The notes below the pieces were generated by a model. That model saw only the letters and a list, made by a program, of their open reading frames with translations, was not told where the DNA came from and made no database searches. Positions 10,746-22,394 of a DNA stretch of 64,000 nt are shown in pieces. The position numbers and the translations under genes are program-made. Position 1 is the first letter of the stretch; every line of letters starts with the position of its first letter. This DNA comes from Odontocerum albicorne (Eukaryota > Arthropoda > Insecta > Trichoptera > Odontoceridae), in the NCBI GenBank assembly GCA_949825065.1, contig OX463847.1, positions 34,357,789 to 34,421,788 of the forward strand, given 5' to 3'.

Positions 10746-11498
10746 TTGAAAATGGTGTGAACTAGGTTTATTTTGGCCAAATTATTGCTTTTTCAAGTTT
10801 TTAAAATTATTTTGATTTTCATTTCCGATTTTTTTTAATTACTTTGATTTTCATATTTTCATAAATTACTTTAATTTGTGTGGACGAGTATTCAATTTTC
10901 TATAGGTAGAATTCTTTTCATGATGTTTATCTCATTCCTGCGATGTTTTTTTATATATTTATATTTCCATAAATAAACTAGTTCAGCACGCGCTAAAACA
11001 TAAATTGAACTGTGATCTAGTTTCCTTAAAGGTAATTTTGATTGCATTATTTCTGCACCGTAGAATTAAATATGAAAATAAATACACAAATTATTCAAAT
11101 TACTTCCTGAAAAAAACCTTATCAACGTCCTTGAATGCACCAAAGCTAATTTATCAATATTAAATCCTTAATAGATTTATTTTTATGTTAATTCTAGTTG
11201 AATTTATGATCCTGATTTTACTTCGTCGTAAATTGTTCACTCCAATGAGAATACAACCATTTACGATTTAGTGTTTTAATTTGACTCCTGGCATTTTTAA
11301 AAATATCAAAAGGATTTTATCAGAAAAAAAAACTTGAAATTCAATCTGGTTTACATTTAATTGTAAGAATTTATAGCAGTTGTTTTTGTTATTTATTCTT
11401 CAAATAGCTTGATTCTCAAAAAAGCTGAATGAAACTTTAAAATGAATAAGATGTATTACCTTTGATATTTATACAGGAGGTTTATAATAAAAGATATA
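10746..11498. other. No gene seen
   Basis: AT-rich sequence, many short T runs, no supported gene. Confidence 0.4.
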
Positions 11499-11588
11499 GT
11501 CTAGTAGTGGAATGTTTGTCTTCCGTTTGTCTAGTAGTGGAATGTTTGTCTTCCTTTAGTCTAGTAGTGGAATGTTTGTCTTCCGTTT
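11499..11588. repeat. 30-bp tandem repeat, 3 units
   Basis: GTCTAGTAGTGGAATGTTTG plus TCTTCCGTTT repeats three times almost perfectly (one unit ends CTTTA). The ORF across it is a by-product of the 30-base period. Confidence 0.9.
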
Positions 11589-11692
11589 GGATGTCTCGGG
11601 ATCTTCTCTCGATGGTTAAATATAAATATATTCCGTTTTTTTTTTCAAATAATTGTACACGATCACGTTTACAGTTATTTTGAAAGGATGAA

Positions 11693-11813
11693 CAGTATTG
11701 TATTTACGCTTCCGTTATATACATTACAATCTGGAGAGCTTAATTAAATGTGGCATTATCTTTCAACCCCCGGGCTCAAAGACAGACGTCTTACCAACTA
11801 GGCCACGGAGATC
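11693..11813 (-). mobile_element. tRNA-derived SINE with internal deletion
   Basis: Minus strand: a clear head, TGGCCTAGTTGGTAAGACGT then CTGTCTTTGAGCCCGGGGGTT, is joined almost directly to the tail that ends in GTATATAACGGAAGCGTAAA. Most of the body is missing. Confidence 0.75.
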
Positions 11814-12959
11814 AGTATTGTAATATTCTATCCGAATTTAACTGGTAAGTTTACAACTTGAAGTAATTATTCTGGAAAAAAAAGTGTACAAATTTTTAAA
11901 CATATTTTCAGGACTGAAACAAATGGAGTAAGAGCGCTTCCAATTCCACCCTTATTGAACATGAGGCAACATTGAGCGAAGCTCAAACTTCATACCCTCT
12001 CACAAAGTTTAAAAAGAGACTTCAATGAATCATAATTTTTTTTTTAAATTACTATCCACAATACAATATTTTAACATAAACATTGTTTTAATGGAGAAGA
12101 AAACCATTATAGTACAAGTATTTTACAATACAAATATTTTTTGAATATTAATTAAAATCACTTCAAAAGAAAAGGCTTGTGACGAACAGATATCATTTCT
12201 TAATCACAAGTTTCATGTGTTGGTTCTAAACACTAAAAAAAATCAACTGAAATATTCACATTCTTACACACACAACTAATCTCATCATTATCTCCACAAC
12301 ACGTCAAATAGTCATGTCCAATAACTCTTTATCACACGCTCGATATTCGCATTAATAATTCATTCACATGCCTATGTGGAGACATTAAAAAAACTTACGA
12401 CTTTTCGATCTCCCCCCGTCAATTAGTCACCTTGTTATAACATATTTTATATATAGAATATTGCAAACAAGTGAAAATATTTGAAATAGACTTTTTTTCA
12501 TTTATTTTCAAAACAACAAACATACGTGACTTTTTAATGAAACCGAAATTAATACACAGATGCTACTTTTAAAAAAAATAAAAAAACAAGCAGGATTATA
12601 CCAAAATATTTAAATTGAATAAAAAAGATCCTGGGAATCTGTATTAACCAGAGACTAACAAATAACAGATAAATCAAAAGAGCCATACAGCTAGGTTTAT
12701 AAACTTTCAAACCTGAACGCAAAGAAAAGTAACTATGTGCTAAAATCCAAGAAAATTGATTTCCATAATCTCATCTTATAGTGAATGGTGATTGAATCAT
12801 ATGATTTTCTATTTGATTCTAAAAGTGATTAATATATTTTACACGTCTTGACAGTTTCACTCTTAGTTAATTAATATCAAAATCATTTAACCCTCAATAT
12901 GTCCTGATTTTGTAAATTTTCATTGAACACTAAAATAAAAGAAATAATTAAATTTTTAT
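11814..12959. other. No gene seen
   Basis: AT-rich sequence without a supported gene, RNA or repeat over more than 1 kb. Confidence 0.45.
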
Positions 12960-13498
12960 GACAAGATGTAGGAGGGCTGAAATAAAGATCGAGGACTGTA
13001 CTGAAATATACTGAAACGTAAGACCGGCTTTTATTTACGATTCTGAATGTTGGACCATATATGACTCTTACAAGAAGAGAATGAATATTAAAGAGATGAA
13101 AATCATTGAAGATCTGTAAGAGTCACACTCAAAGATAAAATTAAAAGTTCTAACATTCGAGGAAGCCAGGGTGTTACTATATGTAGTATAGAAGAACATG
13201 ACGAAATATAACAAACGTGTTGTACATTTTTAAAGCATCCTACACTTGAATTGTATGTCAATGTAGAAAAATCAAGGTTTTTTTAAGTATACAAATATGG
13301 AATTAATAAAATCAAGCAGGGGAAATGACATAGTAAGATGACATATTCAAGACGACGAAAGAGATATCGAAATTATTCACCCTTGAGAAAAGAGTGACAA
13401 ATGTTGAAAATAAAATTATACTATAGAAGGACGCAGAAAATGTGTTTTATCTGCCTACCCAAATAAAGACATGGCTTGATAGTGGAAATGATGATGAT
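12960..13498 (+). pseudogene. RTE-type LINE C-terminal relic
   Basis: The frame reads PAFIYDSECWTIYDSYKKRM then MNIKEMKIIEDL, and after a frameshift RVTLKDKIKSSNIRGSQGVT. That order (Y.SECWT, EM..L, V...D.I....IR) matches RTE-type LINE C-terminal regions and the relic at 35005. The segment closes near 13440-13495 with a tail that includes LPTQIKTWLD and GATGATGAT. A 60-70-bp minisatellite starts directly after it. Confidence 0.75.
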
Positions 13499-13499
13499 T

Positions 13500-14205
13500 T
13501 TTTAAACATAATTATTTCAACAAAAACACACTCATAATAACAAATTTGTTAGAAAAAATACGAGTATTATATTTTTGGAGACATTATTATCTTAACAGTT
13601 GTACACTCATGGTAACAAATTTGTTAGAGAAAATATAAAGTTTTTTGAGACGAATATTTCAACAAAGCAAACACATAGTAACAAATTTGTTAGAGAAAAT
13701 ATAATATTTTTTGAGACATGATTATCTTAATACTTATTAGTACACTCATAGTAACAAATTTGCTAGAGAAAATATAACGTTTTTTGATGCATTATTATTT
13801 CCACAAAGCACACTCATAGTAACTAATTTGATAGAAAAAATACAATGTTTTTTGAGACATCAATATTTCAACAAAAGAACACTCGTAGTAACAAATTTGC
13901 TAGAGAAAATATCACGTTTTTTGAGGCATGATTATTTCAACTAAGCACACTCATAGTAACTAATTTGATAGAGAAAATACAATGTTTTTTGAGACATCAA
14001 TATTTCAACAAACGAACGTTCATAGTAACAAATTTGTTAGAAAAAATAGTTTTTTTTTTAACCTGATTATTATTTTAACAAAAGCACGCTAATAGTAAAA
14101 AAATCGTTACTGAAAATGTGGTGTATTTTTGATCTATGATTATTTCAACAAAAGAACATTCATGATAACAAAATTGTTAGAGGAAATGTGATGTTTTTTT
14201 TTGGA
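13500..14205. repeat. ~60-70 bp minisatellite, about 10 units
   Basis: The consensus unit is CACTCATAGTAACAAATTTG, TTAGAGAAAATATAA-GTTTT and TTGAGACATGATTATTTCAA, then CAAAG. Units differ by 5-25% and by small indels. The array abuts the LINE relic that ends near 13498. Confidence 0.85.
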
Positions 14206-14376
14206 TTTTGGAGAATTTATTATTTTTAAATGAATAAATTCAGGTATTTTATAAGGTTTTCGATACGATAGCCGGATTAAAAAAGGAATTGTATTATATT
14301 TTTCTAAAGAACAATATTTTAAAATTTTATATTCACCATCTAAAGGGTCAATCCATATAGCTCGTAATTGTATTCA

Positions 14377-14529
14377 CCGCAAGTAAAAGAGCACAATGGT
14401 GCATCGGTCATGGTTTTCTGCAGAATGCAATTCTATGCACAAAAGATGCACATCAATCTTACCATCAGATCCTGCGCCTCCTTTGATAACACCGGTGCGC
14501 TGAGTGATATTATACAGAGGATGTCGTGA
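14377..14529 (-). CDS. Coding-like open block, unknown (possible exon)
   Basis: Fifty-one codons are open on the minus strand in a less AT-rich patch, including TGVIKGGAGSDGKIDVHLL. Within it an acceptor-like TAATATCACTCAG and a donor-like GATG/GTAAGA would define a 37-bp exon at 14463-14499. The glycine-rich stretch is suggestive of a real protein, but I do not recognise the family. It may equally be a transposon relic. No start codon or neighbouring exon is identified. Confidence 0.3.
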
Positions 14530-14535
14530 TCAACG

Positions 14536-15032
14536 AGGATATTCGCCAGAGTTGTTTTTCAATTTATTGAAGGTTTTGTATTATTTAAAAAATATTTATA
14601 TCGAACCCCGTAGAGATTTGATCTCCATAAGGAACGACTGTAAGGGATTATGAATAAATTACAATCGTTTTTATAAAGCGGGATACACGTACATTGATAT
14701 GTGCAGCAAATCCAAGGAGATTTTTAAAAGAGAAAAAATATTTTATATGAATGAACAGCTCGAGAAGATGACTATGATATAATCAAGGCAAAGTGTGGAA
14801 TTCATCAAGAAACCAGATATTTGTGTAAACAGGTTTCAGAGCTAAAGAAAGACTGTTGAACGTTGTAAGAGCAATACATTGAGCTGACACAAAACTTGTA
14901 CTAGAGATGTGAGTGGCGTGTGTGGCTTTAGGAAGCACTTAAAGAATACCGTTTTTGTGAGATTTTATCACATCTTTATAATTATATATCAATACCATAT
15001 ATATTTATTACACTATACCTAAAGCAGAATGC
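14536..15032. other. No gene seen
   Basis: AT-rich sequence with short fragmented frames; nothing supported. Confidence 0.4.
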
Positions 15033-15076
15033 ATTTATGGCAAAACAAGTAACAAGTTTCTTGTTTTGCTATAAAT
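15033..15076. repeat. 44-bp perfect-type hairpin
   Basis: TTTATGGCAAAACAAG and CTTGTTTTGCTATAAA are inverted complements with one mismatch and a ~10-base loop. It is too short to class as a transposon and lacks the usual length of an animal miRNA precursor. Confidence 0.55.
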
Positions 15077-15919
15077 GAGAGAGCAACTATATTACAATAA
15101 CAATAAAATATTCATCCAGCGAAACTAATTTTGAGTTGGTACAGGAAATTGTAAATTCTGCGATATTTATAAAAAAATAAAATAGCATAAAAAGTCATAA
15201 AGCTCCCATGAAAATGTTTGTTATATTAGTGATCAATACCTAACCATATAGACTTATTAAAAACAGTTTTTTAACTAAGAAAAATAGAATATCTAGATAT
15301 ATGCAAAAGATCACATAGTTTATATAGCATTCAATGCCGTTGACGTGATTTTCTTAGAACCAAATATCTGTTGAAATTAAGGGATCACTGTACATACTTT
15401 TAAAATCCTAAAACACTTACAACTTTAATGTCCAAAAAAAAATAAAGCATCAAGCCTACAAATATAGGAACAGTGCTAATCAACAAAGTGTTCCCTTCTA
15501 CATGGGCTTTTAAGATTTCATCCACGTTTGTCCCCAGTCAAGGTGTTAATTCCCATCTGCATTAGCAGTGAAGTCATCTAGTCATTACATGACAAGACAT
15601 ATCGTAAAATATTTATGGCTCTACCAACAAGCGACTGCTGTCTCGCCTATTGCACCTCAATTAGGATATAAATAAACACATTTAAATGCATTTGTACCAA
15701 TAATGATTGTGTTCTATTGTTGCAAAAAGCGTACATGTAGGCGTGAAAACATGTTTTCTGTAAGAACTTAAACCAATATCAGTAGTGGCGTAACGGATCT
15801 TCGATTCAATTTTTTTTTAATTTATAAAATGTTTTAAGGCCCATATATGTTAAAAGTGATAAAAAGTTAATTGTTTATTTATTTATCCATTATCAAAATA
15901 ATCTAAACGTTGTGCCTTT
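15077..15919. other. No gene seen
   Basis: AT-rich sequence without a supported feature. Confidence 0.4.
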
Positions 15920-16145
15920 CGCATATCGACCTTCATAGACAAGTTGGCGAGACGCTTGTCTCCCGACCCGAAAGTTGTAGGATCGATTTCCGATGGAAAT
16001 CAGTTTTTTTAAATAAAAATAGAATTTCAATCCGGTTTTAATTAAGGCCTCTTTAAATATTTTTGGTTGGTTGGAAGATATTGCCACATGGCAAAAAGCC
16101 CGCAGGCTATACTGTATACAACTGTATACAAAATATAACGTACTC
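15920..16145 (+). mobile_element. tRNA-derived SINE, near full length
   Basis: The head reads ATAGACAAGTTGGCGAGACG then GCTTGTCTCCCGACCCG, with the B-box GATCGATTTCC. The body follows (TTTCAATCCGGTTTTAATTA) and the tail TTGGTTGGAAGATATTGCCA with a CATGGC hairpin centre, GCCCGCAGG and GTATACAAC. A TACTCGTA motif sits directly after its end. The minus-strand ORF is a shadow. Confidence 0.85.
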
Positions 16146-17380
<1,235 letters not shown>

Positions 17381-17580
17381 NNNNNNNNNNNNNNNNNNNN
17401 NNNNNNNNNNNNNNNNNNNNNNNNNNNNNNNNNNNNNNNNNNNNNNNNNNNNNNNNNNNNNNNNNNNNNNNNNNNNNNNNNNNNNNNNNNNNNNNNNNNN
17501 NNNNNNNNNNNNNNNNNNNNNNNNNNNNNNNNNNNNNNNNNNNNNNNNNNNNNNNNNNNNNNNNNNNNNNNNNNNNNNNN
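17381..17580. other. Assembly gap, 200 N
   Basis: Exactly 200 N bases inside the AT array. A round number of this kind usually marks a gap of unknown size. Confidence 0.99.

Positions 17581-17620
<40 letters not shown>
17581..17620. repeat. (AT)n microsatellite, right edge
   Basis: Forty bases of AT dinucleotide continue the array after the gap. Confidence 0.95.
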
Positions 17621-17623
<3 letters not shown>

Positions 17624-17817
17624 TTTTTGTTTGGTTTAAGCGAAGGGTTATGTATGTTTATTTTAGGTTTTCAGTTACTTCGCGAACTGTAAATATTGGA
17701 TTCTGACATCAGATCTACCTGGAGATCCATCAGCAGCTTCCTTACAGCATTTTTTTTGGCCTGGATGACTCTTTAGTAACATAGTTCTCTGTTTTGGATA
17801 TACAGGAGACGGTATCT
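17621..17817. repeat. 197-bp direct repeat, copy 1
   Basis: This block, from GATTTTTTGTTTGGTTTAAG to GGAGACGGTATCT, is identical by eye to 18133-18329. It begins exactly at the edge of the AT array. It lacks clear TG...CA LTR ends, so an LTR call is not supported. Confidence 0.9.
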
Positions 17818-18132
17818 ATTTTAATTGGTATTTTGTGGGCTTATGACCACCTTTGAAGGCTGAGTTAAGTGCTCACTTTATGCCTAGGCAACATTCCTCA
17901 TTATACCATAGATTCATCTCTATACATCATTTAAATGTTTTTATTCTTAGTGCAGACAAGATGGTTTTTAGTCTTTATGCCATTTGTTGACGAACAATGG
18001 TAAGATTTTTTATTAACAGATGTTGAGGAAACCTCTTCATTCTGTCAATACCTCATCATTGTTTGTTATACAAGCCGGATATTTTTTTGGCTTTTGACAA
18101 AGCCCATTACACTTCTGTAGAGGGTAATATGT
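17818..18132. other. Spacer between the 197-bp repeats
   Basis: On the minus strand, short frames such as WYNEECCLGIK followed by SAFKGGHKPTKYQLK are seen near 17820-17910, interrupted by stops. These look like the remains of a coding sequence, perhaps a transposase, but I cannot assign the family. Confidence 0.35.
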
Positions 18133-18329
18133 GATTTTTTGTTTGGTTTAAGCGAAGGGTTATGTATGTTTATTTTAGGTTTTCAGTTACTTCGCGAACT
18201 GTAAATATTGGATTCTGACATCAGATCTACCTGGAGATCCATCAGCAGCTTCCTTACAGCATTTTTTTTGGCCTGGATGACTCTTTAGTAACATAGTTCT
18301 CTGTTTTGGATATACAGGAGACGGTATCT
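18133..18329. repeat. 197-bp direct repeat, copy 2
   Basis: Identical to 17621-17817, offset by 512 bp. It is followed by unrelated sequence. The identity means a recent duplication, a recently inserted element, or a mis-join around the adjacent gap. Confidence 0.9.
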
Positions 18330-18539
18330 GAGAGTCTTTATATAGACGTTTTAAAGTATTGAAAAAAATGTCCAGCAGTAAACCGGTTAAGGTAGAACAT
18401 TAACTATCCTCTCGTATAACATTTACTTCAATTTCGTGATGAAGTCATATACATCTTTTTAATGAGTCACTATCAATAAATTGGTAAAATTGCATACGAG
18501 TATTTCAAACGATAATTTAAAACGATATTTTTTTAAATA

Positions 18540-18850
18540 GGCAATCCTTACAACTTAGGATGATTTGTGTCACCAAATTAAAGACATGAAATTATATGAG
18601 TCGAAATAATAAAACCAATTTTTTTAAATTACAATTCTAGAAACATTCATTGGACGCGGCAAAAATATGGCTTTAAGTAAATTTAATCTATCTCGCAAAG
18701 GACAATCGAAAAAAACATGGTCTATAGTTTCATCATCCAGACCATACTCGCAGCTGGGATTCTTCAGAATACCCATATACCCATTATGTAAAGGGGACTA
18801 GCCACCACGCAGTGGCCTGTTTGCAAACGACAAAGGACAGACACTTCCAT
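18540..18850 (-). pseudogene. Jockey/R1-like LINE C-terminal relic
   Basis: Minus strand: PSCEYGLDDETIDHVFFDCP, followed by LRDRLNLL. This is the C-terminal zinc-knuckle-like block (C...C...E...H...C) found after reverse transcriptase or RNase H in Jockey/R1/CR1-group LINEs. Upstream a frameshifted VVASPLYIMGI matches the usual TGHG..SYL segment. One cysteine of the pattern (CEYG for CEYC) is lost. Confidence 0.75.
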
Positions 18851-18904
18851 TTTATTCATTCTTATAAAAAAAAAAACGATGGTTAGAGACTTTAATATAT
18901 ACGA

Positions 18905-19083
18905 ATTGTAATTTGTTTTATCAAACGCTGTTTATTTCACTTTATGTAACGATATAGCCCCTAAGGTTTTCTCCTCATCATCAGGGGAGCACAAGCAATA
19001 CTTGTGCTCCCGTGGAATAAACAATATTTTATAAAACAAATTACAATGTATTCAAACCTCCACAGTGATAATGCCTTAACTAT
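18905..19083. mobile_element. Penelope-like 3' end, partial palindrome
   Basis: The left part is the inverted complement of the Penelope-like 3' end (TTGTAATTTGTTTTATCAAA, CTCCTCATCATCAGGGGAGC). The right part repeats the last ~70 bases in direct sense (GTGGAATAAACAATATT, ACAAATTACAATGTATT). It is bordered by the shared flank CCTCCACA-TG-TAATGCCTTAA. No protein is encoded. Confidence 0.75.
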
Positions 19084-19489
19084 ATATTTGAAAATAAAAG
19101 TGTACGCATTAGAACGCTCAAAAAAAGGGAATTATCTCACTACAAAGTTTATAACAGATACGATTCGAGGAGTTCATCTTCATCACCAACATCACGTCAT
19201 GATCCTACTGAGGGAGGCAGAAAGAGCACATCTACACTTTATTATATTCTAGTATACATCTTTCTCTTCTGCCATGTTCATTCACCTAGGTTCGCATACT
19301 TACCTTTTATAATAAAGGTTTTTCACTCTTTCAGAATTCGATTTACATGGTCATGTCTGGTCGTTCTTAACTTCTCGTATCTTCTATACCCGTTGTATAA
19401 CAATTTTTTTAATTCATGAACAATAATCTTACACACGCTCTAAGATAGTCTCTTACGAGTATAAATAACCCACGAATTATTTATTGTAG
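19084..19489. other. No gene seen
   Basis: AT-rich sequence upstream of the candidate exon. It would be intron if the exon is real. A TACGAGTA motif is at about 19454. Confidence 0.4.
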
Positions 19490-19702
19490 AATCCTCCTGA
19501 TTTTGAGTTTGTGACACCAATGCCAGTGAAGAAGATTTTCGAAGAGACGCCACAAGAATTACAATCGGCCACGGCGCCCCAGAGGCGCCCTCTAGGCGCC
19601 ACTGTGTTGTCTTCAGCCCGCTGCACGCGCCAGGTCGGAAGGGTCAACCTGCTGGCTTCTTCTTTTATCCCCCGCCAGATCCAGATCAGTCTGCTAAAAC
19701 AG
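19490..19702 (+). CDS. Candidate internal protein-coding exon, unknown gene
   Basis: The block has GC-rich codons in AT-rich flanks. It starts after TTATTTATTGTAG (acceptor-like) and ends CTAAAACAG/GTAATT (strong donor). It is 213 bp, exactly 71 codons, open in one frame with an in-frame TAG just at the acceptor, so both edges are phase 0. The product starts NPPDFEFVTPMPVKKIFEET, contains a proline/arginine/alanine-rich middle (TAPQRRPLGATVLSSARC) and ends SSFIPRQIQISLLKQ. I do not recognise the protein and see no domain. A minus-strand ORF also spans it but lacks equally good splice edges. No partner exon is identified in this window. Confidence 0.55.
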
Positions 19703-20104
19703 GTAATTTGATGGGATTGGGACAGCTTTGAAGAACGGCGACCCAAAAATAATGAAACGTTTGCGCTTTAGGTAGTGAATATACCTTTTAATCAAATACT
19801 ACAAAAGGCGTGAAAATATAACATTTTTTAACTGTTTTTATATCGATTGAATAATTTTAAATAATGACTGAGATCAGTAAGACTTGACCAGAGAAAATTT
19901 CCCCTGTTTTAAATCTCCCCTATCTTCTTAACAATCGGATCAAAAACCTTGACAAATAAAACAAATGATTGAAAGCACATAACAAAAATGAGAAACATGA
20001 TGCAGTGGAATTCCTTGAGGTAAGTAACCCTTACTTAGTATCACCCAGTTAATGGCCACCTTGCAGTCTTCAAGTATACAAAATAAACATGAATTTGTAT
20101 TATG
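19703..20104. other. No gene seen
   Basis: AT-rich sequence after the candidate exon's donor; consistent with intron, nothing else supported. Confidence 0.4.
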
Positions 20105-20551
20105 TTGTTTATAGTTAAGGCATTAACGTTTATAGTTAAGGCATTAACGTTATCAAACACTGTTTATTTCACTTTTTTGTGACGGTATAACCCTACCGGT
20201 TTCAAGGCTTTCACCTCATCTTCAGGGGAGCGCAAACAAGACTAAATGCTGTTCGAACTGTTACCGATATACACGCCTCAACGGTTGGGGGCTGAGGGGT
20301 GAGGGAGGCATGGGACAACTTTGGCCAAGAGCGGAGAGATTTTTGGGAAATAACTGTTCAATAGATTGTCCCATGCCTCCCTCACCCCTCAGACCCCAAC
20401 CGTTGGAGCGTGTATATCGATACCAGTTCGAACAGCATTTAGTCTTGTTTGCGCTCCCCTGAAGATGAGGTGAAAGCCTTGAAACCGGTAGGGTTATACC
20501 GTCACAAAAAAGTGGAATAAACAGTGTTTGATAAAAATAAATTACAATGAA
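20105..20551. mobile_element. Penelope-like element, long palindrome
   Basis: Two ~165-bp arms are inverted copies of the Penelope-like 3' region and meet around 20320-20370. The right arm reads in sense: CCCATGCCTCCCTCACCCCT, GTACCAGTTCGAAC-like sequence, CCTGAAGATGAGGTG, CCTTGAAACCGGTAGGG, then AGTGGAATAAACAGTGTTTG and ACAAATTACAATG-like end. The left flank repeats TAGTTAAGGCATTAACGTT twice. The same 3' region follows the GIY-YIG frame at 62990-63545, which identifies the family. No coding sequence is left. Confidence 0.85.
20459..20503 (+). ncRNA. Hammerhead-ribozyme-like motif in Penelope-like end
   Basis: CTGAAGA, a GAGG-loop-CCTT stem, GAAA, then a short stem (ACCGGTA with TACCGT, one bulged C) and GTC occur in the order of a type I hammerhead. 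Penelope-like elements are known to carry hammerhead motifs. Copies at 52741-52785 and 63453-63497 keep the layout but read CTGGTGA, a core change expected to weaken cleavage. I could not find a convincing helix I, so function is unproven. Confidence 0.35.
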
Positions 20552-20579
20552 TTTGTATTTTTTCAACTTTTTTTATCCA

Positions 20580-20990
20580 TCCATTCAGAAGATTTTAACT
20601 TTTCCCGATCTTCCCCTTTCACAACTCCGATTGAAGTTTACGCTAAACATTCATTTCAGCATTTCATTAATAATTCATTTTAAATGCCAAAATCAAATCA
20701 AAGTGGATTTCTTCATTCTGCTTATTACGTTAGTTCTTAGTTCCCATTCACCTTTTAACTACTAATTCTTTATCTTCATTCATCGTCACATACTATTCTC
20801 AGTACACTCATTTATACAGTATAGTATTTATTCGGATTCTTTAATCTTTTCCACGTTCAAATTTCCCTCCCATGTATCCAAGTTACCATCCAACATCATA
20901 TTAGCTCAGCTACCAGCTACCCTTAGCATTGCACCCTATTTGCTTTGCTTCAAAAAGCGATATCAAAATCAATATATCTATCGTCAATGA
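20580..20990 (-). pseudogene. RTE-type LINE C-terminal relic
   Basis: Minus-strand fragments read SVLRIV, then after shifts EWELRTNVISRMKKSTLI, aligning by eye with ECEFKANMLSKIKKSTLGWF in the relic at 3119-3466. Heavily frameshifted. A Penelope-like insertion ends about 30 bases from its 3' side. Confidence 0.6.
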
Positions 20991-21583
20991 CAAAGCGTGT
21001 CTTTCCCTATTTCCATTATATTTCCATATATATTCATTACCTCTCCAAATAACTTTTGATATTTAATTTTTTTTTTCTTTATTCTGAGTTATTTTATTTT
21101 TAAACTCTAAATTTAATTCATAATTTTTGCCCCGGTTTTTTTTTATGTTTTTTTATTATCTTTGTATGTAACCATAAATCTTCCTAACCTCTTAAGTACG
21201 AAGAAAGAGCAATAAGCTCACCGATTGCAATAAAGTATTAAAATTGGCACCGATGTACTCTTAAGAACCATCATCTTAGTGGTTTCGCCTCTTTTTGATT
21301 GGAGTGCATTTGTTTAGTGCCCAAGTGGCTTTTTTTCCTTTGGCAACTTTCCGTTAAACATCTTTGCTAATTCTTCTGCCATCTGAAAATATGCTACGCA
21401 TCTGCAGCAAAATTTCTATTCTACCTCTAATGTGAAGAAATAATCTTACTTGGATGTTATATGTTTGTACGAGTATAATTTAATTTACGACCATCTGAGC
21501 ATGTGTTGTAATATACTCGTAAGTTTTAAAAGAAGAACTGTTACAATTCTACAAGCTAAACTAACTTCCTACTCAATAAATAT
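20991..21583. other. No gene seen
   Basis: AT-rich sequence; two TACGAGTA motifs lie near 21472 and 21511. Confidence 0.4.
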
Positions 21584-21672
21584 GTATGTGTGCGTGTAGG
21601 TATGTATGTATGTACGTATGTATGTATGTATGTACCATGTGTATGTATGTATGTGTATTGTGTGTGTGTATT
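21584..21672. repeat. (GTAT)n / (GT)n microsatellite
   Basis: GTATGTATGTATGTACGTAT and similar GTAT/TGTG units run for about 90 bases with interruptions. Confidence 0.9.
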
Positions 21673-22394
21673 CTTACAAATCTAATATTTTTCACGAAAA
21701 CGGAACAAGCCATTGAACTTATTCACTCATCACTAACAGACCGCCGTTAATACACGACAAAAGTCAATGCCAAATAATACCATAGGACATCTACCTTAAA
21801 TTTTATTACCGCCACAATTACCATACGACGGTCTGGAGACAATGGTACATATCGAGACTAATAACAATTGTAGAAACAGTAAAATTAACATATGTAATTG
21901 AAGTCTCGAATGTTTAACATACAATGTGTAACAAGAAAAACAATCCCAAACTTTACCCTACATATCGATCCAGACGTAGGCTTGGACATTTTATTTATTT
22001 CGATAATAAACAACGCGATATAAATTTGTTTCTGGCACAATTGAATCATGAAGTCATTTATATAGAGTAAATTAAATTCATTTATAATTATAAAGAGTAC
22101 TTATATCTGGGTATTGTGATTGTTTTATTTGATACGGATCTTGAATCGATACTTATTTTTTTTTGTGAACAAAGATATGACATTGATCAATCGCAATAAA
22201 TTCTAAGAATTTTTTAATATACATAATTCAAGTATTAAATATACAACATTCTTACAATTAGGTTCATCTGTATGAGAAGGTGATGTAGCCTTTACTGAAA
22301 TCAGTTTAATTAATAATCAACGATCGCGAAGACATGAGCCTAATTTTGATCTAAAAAGTCATACAATAACATTGTGAGGTTTTGGATTTTCAAC
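21673..22394. other. No gene seen
   Basis: AT-rich sequence without a supported feature. Confidence 0.4.

Noticed and set aside
15033..15076. microRNA precursor
   Set aside because: The stem of 16 bp is too short for a typical animal pre-miRNA.
17621..18329. LTR retrotransposon
   Set aside because: The 197-bp repeats lack TG...CA ends, a primer-binding site and a polypurine tract, and the spacer is only about 315 bp.
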